Shown: in pieces, positions 60,880-64,000 of the stretch
Layout: the number at the start of each line of letters is the position of its first letter
Numbering within the stretch: position 1 is the stretch's first letter
Assembly: GCA_963605415.1 (NCBI GenBank)
Contig: CAVCUL010000004.1
Coordinates: 62,001 to 126,000 of the forward strand
Reading direction: 5' to 3'
DNA length: 64,000 bases
Origin: CAG-217 sp963605415
GTDB taxonomy: Bacteria > Bacillota > Clostridia > Oscillospirales > Acutalibacteraceae
Made by a program: the position numbers and the translations under genes
The notes under the pieces: model-generated
The model's database searches: none
The model's input: the letters and a program-made list of their open reading frames with translations, nothing else
What the model was told of the DNA's origin: nothing

Positions 60880-62265
60880 TTAGGCAGAGGCGGCCGCTTC
60901 GCTTTTCCAGTCCGCCACAGTGCTCTCCTGCACCTGCGTCCAGGTCTTGCTGCCCTGGGCATAGCCCAGCAGCGCAGAGCCAAAGTGCTGCTTAAAGGTC
61001 TGGGACGGGAACACGGTAAAGTCCCAGGGAATGCTGTAAACGCCCTGCTTGTTCATCCAAAGCTGCACCTGCACCGCCAGCGGATCCTCCGGTACATCTT
61101 CTGCGGAGAAAGTATCAAAGGGCGCAATAAAGCCCAGTTCGTCCGTTACAAATTTTTTGCCTGTGTCGGAGGAATACAGCCAGTAAATAAAGTCGGCTGC
61201 CGCCTTTTGCTGCTCCTCCGTTGCCTTGGCGTTGATGGCATAGAAGTTCTCCGTGCCCACGCATAGGCCCTGATTTTCCTCGCCGTCCGCACCGATATAA
61301 ATAGGCAGGAACTTAATTTTATCCGCCTGTACCTTGTTGCCGGTGACCCCGGAGATCTGCTCCCAGGCCCAGTTGCCGTTTTGCACCATGGCGCACTTTT
61401 CCAGCGCAAACTCCGCCATAGAGTCCGTCACCGTCTTGGCGCCGCACTTTTTGGCCTCCACCGTGCTGTCCGTTAAATACAGGTCAAAAATATTCTTAAA
61501 ATTCTCGCCAAAGGAGAAAGTGATCTCCTTGGTGGCGTCCGTAGACAGGTCCACCTTGTTCTGCTTAAATTCATAGTAGACGGGCACATTCATCAGGTGG
61601 GTCTGCCAGCGCCAGTCCTCGCCGCTCTTTAGGGAGGTGGCGGCAAACACGCCCCCAATGCCCAGCTCCGTCTTGTGCTTTTGCATATCGTCCGCCACGG
61701 ACTTCAGCGCCGCAAAGGAGCGCACCTCGTCCATAGACTTATACTTGCTATCCCGATCCTTCAGGGCAAAATACTTGTCCGTGATCGCCTCGTTATAAAT
61801 GATCCCGTAGCCCTCTACCACATAGGGTATGCCGTACACCTTGCCGTCGCTGGTGACCGCCAGGGATTTGTCCGTCAGGTGCTCGTACAGCTTGGTATCG
61901 GACAGATCGGCACAGTAGGACGCCCAGTTGGCATAGCCCTTGGGACCGTTGATCTGAAACAGCGTAGGTGCCTGCGATGTGGCCATCTTTGCCGTCAGCG
62001 TGGACTCGTACTGATTATTGGCCGCCGTCTCTACAATCACATTCACGCCGGTTTCTTCCTTGTAGGCCTTGGCGATCTTTTCGTACACCCCGGCCACTTC
62101 GGGCTTAAAGTTCAGGTAGCGTAGGGTCACCTGGCTCTTGGCCGCGTCCGTGGCGTTGGTGGTGCCGTCGTCCGTCTGCTTGCCACAGGCGGAAAACAGC
62201 CCACCGGCAGACAGCAGAAGCGCTCCACACAGCAGAAAAGAAAGCCATTTTTTGATCATTTTCAT
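60880..62265 (-). CDS. Extracellular sugar-binding lipoprotein
   Basis: 461-residue family 1 solute-binding protein. Lipobox GLFSAC (Cys near residue 27), then NFKPEVAGVYEKIAKAYKEE, ALEKCAMVQNGNWAWEQ and a long helical lobe. First gene of the maltodextrin operon, ATG with GGAGG eight bases upstream. Substrate inferred from malQ and glgP downstream. Confidence 0.92.
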   Translation of the reverse strand: MKMIKKWLSFLLCGALLLSAGGLFSACGKQTDDGTTNATDAAKSQVTLRYLNFKPEVAGVYEKIAKAYKEETGVNVIVETAANNQYESTLTAKMATSQAPTLFQINGPKGYANWASYCADLSDTKLYEHLTDKSLAVTSDGKVYGIPYVVEGYGIIYNEAITDKYFALKDRDSKYKSMDEVRSFAALKSVADDMQKHKTELGIGGVFAATSLKSGEDWRWQTHLMNVPVYYEFKQNKVDLSTDATKEITFSFGENFKNIFDLYLTDSTVEAKKCGAKTVTDSMAEFALEKCAMVQNGNWAWEQISGVTGNKVQADKIKFLPIYIGADGEENQGLCVGTENFYAINAKATEEQQKAAADFIYWLYSSDTGKKFVTDELGFIAPFDTFSAEDVPEDPLAVQVQLWMNKQGVYSIPWDFTVFPSQTFKQHFGSALLGYAQGSKTWTQVQESTVADWKSEAAASA

Positions 62266-62325
62266 TTTACAAACCTCCGTCCTCTTTGTTGTTTATAGTG
62301 TGTGCCGTCCATCCGGCGATATGCA

Positions 62326-62368
62326 AAAAGAAAAGCGACCGCAACCGGCAATACCGATCACAGTCGCT
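62326..62368 (-). terminator. Terminator after the alanine symporter
   Basis: AGCGAC/GTCGCT arms (62334-62339 and 62363-62368) enclose a partly paired inner region; the minus strand then runs TTTTCTTTTT. It would separate the symporter from the maltodextrin operon. No convincing promoter for that operon was found in the remaining gap. Confidence 0.62.
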
Positions 62369-62387
62369 GAAAATGATAGAATTTTGA

Positions 62388-63851
62388 TTATTTTTGATCC
62401 TGCGCCATGGCTTTTAAGTCGTGGCGTTTTTCGGCAAAATAGGCTTTCGTCTCCTTGCCCACCACCCCGGACAGGGCAAATAGGGCGATCAGGTTGGGGA
62501 ATGCCATCAGGCCGTTACAAATATCCGCAATGTTCCACACAGCAGCCACGGTCAGATACGGACCGATGAACACGGCCAAAATGTACAGATAGCGGTACAC
62601 CTTGGTGAACTTCTGCGAGCCTACCAGGTACTCCAGGCACCGCTCGGAATAGTAGTTCCATCCCAAAATGGTGGTAAAGGCGAAGAACGCCAGGCACACC
62701 ATCAGCACAAAGGCGGAGAACCGACCGTTCCAGGGCAAACCGGACTGCCAGGCACGGCTGGTGATCTTTACGCCCTCTACGGAACCGGCCACAAAGGCGT
62801 TCTGCGCGCCGGTGACCACAATGGACAGACCGGTCAGGGTGCAGATCACAATGGTATCAATAAAGGTACCGGTCATGGTCACCAGACCCTGGCGCACCGT
62901 GTCCTTGGTCTTAGCGGCAGCAGCAGCAATAGGTGCGGAACCCAGGCCCGCCTCGTTGGAGAAAATGCCGCGGCCGATCCCCTTTTGCATAGCCAGTTTA
63001 ATGGTCACGCCGGTGGCAGCGCCCAGAGCTGCCTGAGGATCAAAGGCGCTCCGGCAGATCAGCTTCACTGCAGCAGGAATGGCGGTTACATGCCCCAGCA
63101 CAATAATCAGCGCAAACACTACATAAGTGACGGCCATAAAGGGCACAATCACCTCAGACACCTTGGCGATGCGCTTAATGCCGCCCAGCACCACCAGTGC
63201 CACGCAGGCCGTAACCGCCAGACCGCCGATCACAGTGGCCCAGGTATAGTCATTGCCCAGCAACGTAAAGGCTACATGGGCAGACTCCGGATCAAAAAAG
63301 TCCTGCACAGCTGTAGCAATACCGTTGATCTGCGTAAAGGTGCCGATACCAAAGAGGCCGACGCAAATACCAAACACGGCAAACAGCTTAGCCAGCCACT
63401 TCCACTTGGGTCCCATGCCCTTCTCTATGTAGTAGAACGGGCCGCCCAGATAATGGTTGTCGTCCTTCTTCTCTCTGTACTTAATAGCCAAAAATCCCTC
63501 AGTATACTTGGTTGCCATGCCGAAAAAGGCAGCCACCAGCATCCACAGCAACGCGCCGGGACCACCCAGGCAGATAGCCGTAGCCACGCCCACGATATTG
63601 CCGGTTCCGATGGTGGCGGACAGCGCGGTACACAGCGCACCAAAGGAGGTAACCTCTCCCTCGCCGTCCTCTTCATTCTTAACCATAAATTTCAGTGCCT
63701 TGCCCAGGTGACACACCTGCACGAAGCCGGTTCGCACCGTCAGCCACACACCGGCAGCCAAGATTAAAATAATCAGCGGCCAACCCCATACGGCGTCCTG
63801 CACCTTGCCGATTACATCGTCTACCGACAAGGAAAACAAAATTGTCTGCAT
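62388..63851 (-). CDS. Alanine/glycine:cation symporter (AGCS family)
   Basis: Sodium-coupled amino acid transporter, 487 residues from the ATG at 63851. Around 11 membrane segments. Family motifs include GALCTALSATIGTGNIVGVA, GGPGALLWMLVAAFFGMA, GIGRGIFSNEAGLGSAPIAA and TGLSIVVTGAQNA. The ATG at 63917 is inside the promoter region. Ribosome site AGGGTG. Upstream lies the terminator of another gene outside the window. Confidence 0.94.
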   Translation of the reverse strand: MQTILFSLSVDDVIGKVQDAVWGWPLIILILAAGVWLTVRTGFVQVCHLGKALKFMVKNEEDGEGEVTSFGALCTALSATIGTGNIVGVATAICLGGPGALLWMLVAAFFGMATKYTEGFLAIKYREKKDDNHYLGGPFYYIEKGMGPKWKWLAKLFAVFGICVGLFGIGTFTQINGIATAVQDFFDPESAHVAFTLLGNDYTWATVIGGLAVTACVALVVLGGIKRIAKVSEVIVPFMAVTYVVFALIIVLGHVTAIPAAVKLICRSAFDPQAALGAATGVTIKLAMQKGIGRGIFSNEAGLGSAPIAAAAAKTKDTVRQGLVTMTGTFIDTIVICTLTGLSIVVTGAQNAFVAGSVEGVKITSRAWQSGLPWNGRFSAFVLMVCLAFFAFTTILGWNYYSERCLEYLVGSQKFTKVYRYLYILAVFIGPYLTVAAVWNIADICNGLMAFPNLIALFALSGVVGKETKAYFAEKRHDLKAMAQDQK

Positions 63852-63888
63852 CCTTTCACCCTTTCTGCAAATCAAAAAAACTGCTGTC

Positions 63889-63917
63889 AGTTTACCACAA
63901 AAGTCAACGCGGTTCAA
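63889..63917 (-). promoter_or_regulatory. Putative promoter of the alanine symporter gene
   Basis: TTGAAC (63912-63917), 17-base spacer, TAAACT (63889-63894) on the minus strand, about 38 bases before the ATG. Confidence 0.5.
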
Positions 63918-63930
63918 TGTTACAGGTGCA

Positions 63931-63967
63931 AAAAAATAAGCGGATCTGCATTTTTATGCAGATCCGC
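63931..63967 (-). terminator. Terminator of a minus-strand gene beyond the window
   Basis: A perfect 12-bp stem (63940-63951 with 63956-63967), four-base loop, followed on the minus strand by TTATTTTTTT. It must serve a gene that ends past base 64000, since none lies between here and the window edge. Confidence 0.78.
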
Positions 63968-64000
63968 CATAGGATCTTCTGTTTTTTGAATAATTCTTGG

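Overview
This window comes from a low-to-moderate GC Gram-positive spore former, most likely a gut member of class Clostridia (Oscillospirales/Ruminococcaceae-like). The evidence is adjacent spoIVB and spo0A, HPr kinase, WhiA and RapZ, the lipid II amidation pair MurT/GatD, a BspA-type leucine-rich surface protein ending in a dockerin-like motif, strong Shine-Dalgarno sites with frequent TTG/GTG starts, and saccharolytic genes (lacZ, sialidase, maltodextrin operon). No tRNA, rRNA, CRISPR array, transposase or phage gene was seen.

Layout. 1-7170: the conserved rpsB-tsf-pyrH-frr-uppS-cdsA cluster on the minus strand (cdsA is cut by the window edge), interrupted between tsf and pyrH by a surface-protein gene with its own promoter and terminator. 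7250-11080: murT-gatD (minus) diverging from an inositol-monophosphatase-like gene coupled to a radical SAM gene. 11110-17770: iron alcohol dehydrogenase, lacZ, acpS, nnrE/D fusion and a small lipoprotein, all minus. 17916-19259: a plus-strand sialidase without a signal peptide. 19348-30744: spo0A, spoIVB, pfkA, dnaE, whiA, rapZ, murB, a ROK kinase and hprK, a conserved clostridial neighbourhood that here lacks yvcK and ptsH. 30968-32143: a GT4 glycosyltransferase.

32204-53321 is a minus-strand exopolysaccharide or capsule operon of about 20 genes, with a strong promoter at 53376-53404 and a bidirectional terminator at 32161-32206. It encodes an acetyltransferase, an HpcH/HpaI aldolase, an initiating sugar transferase, a 2-hydroxyacid dehydrogenase, GT4 and GT2 transferases, a beta-propeller protein, an EpsG-like polymerase, GT14 transferases, a pyruvyltransferase-like protein, a flippase and an FrhB-like iron-sulfur protein. 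Its centre (35982-41741) is a tandemly duplicated GT2-GT14-GT2 module. It carries a 497-bp perfect repeat, one GT2 gene broken by a single in-frame stop, and one GT14-GT2 pair fused through a one-base change at an in-phase run of seven adenines.

53507-54118 is a plus-strand gene of unknown function that looks like a C39-type cysteine protease. 54158-62265 is a compact maltodextrin operon (binding protein, two permeases, ATPase, MalQ, glycogen phosphorylase). 62388-63851 is an alanine:cation symporter gene.

The most unusual region is the glycosyltransferase module. It looks like a recombining, partly decaying set of transferases in which conserved 5' halves are joined to variable 3' halves. 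Second is the unexplained pairing of an aldolase and a hydroxyacid dehydrogenase inside a polysaccharide operon. All functional calls rest on motif recognition and gene context; no database search was run.
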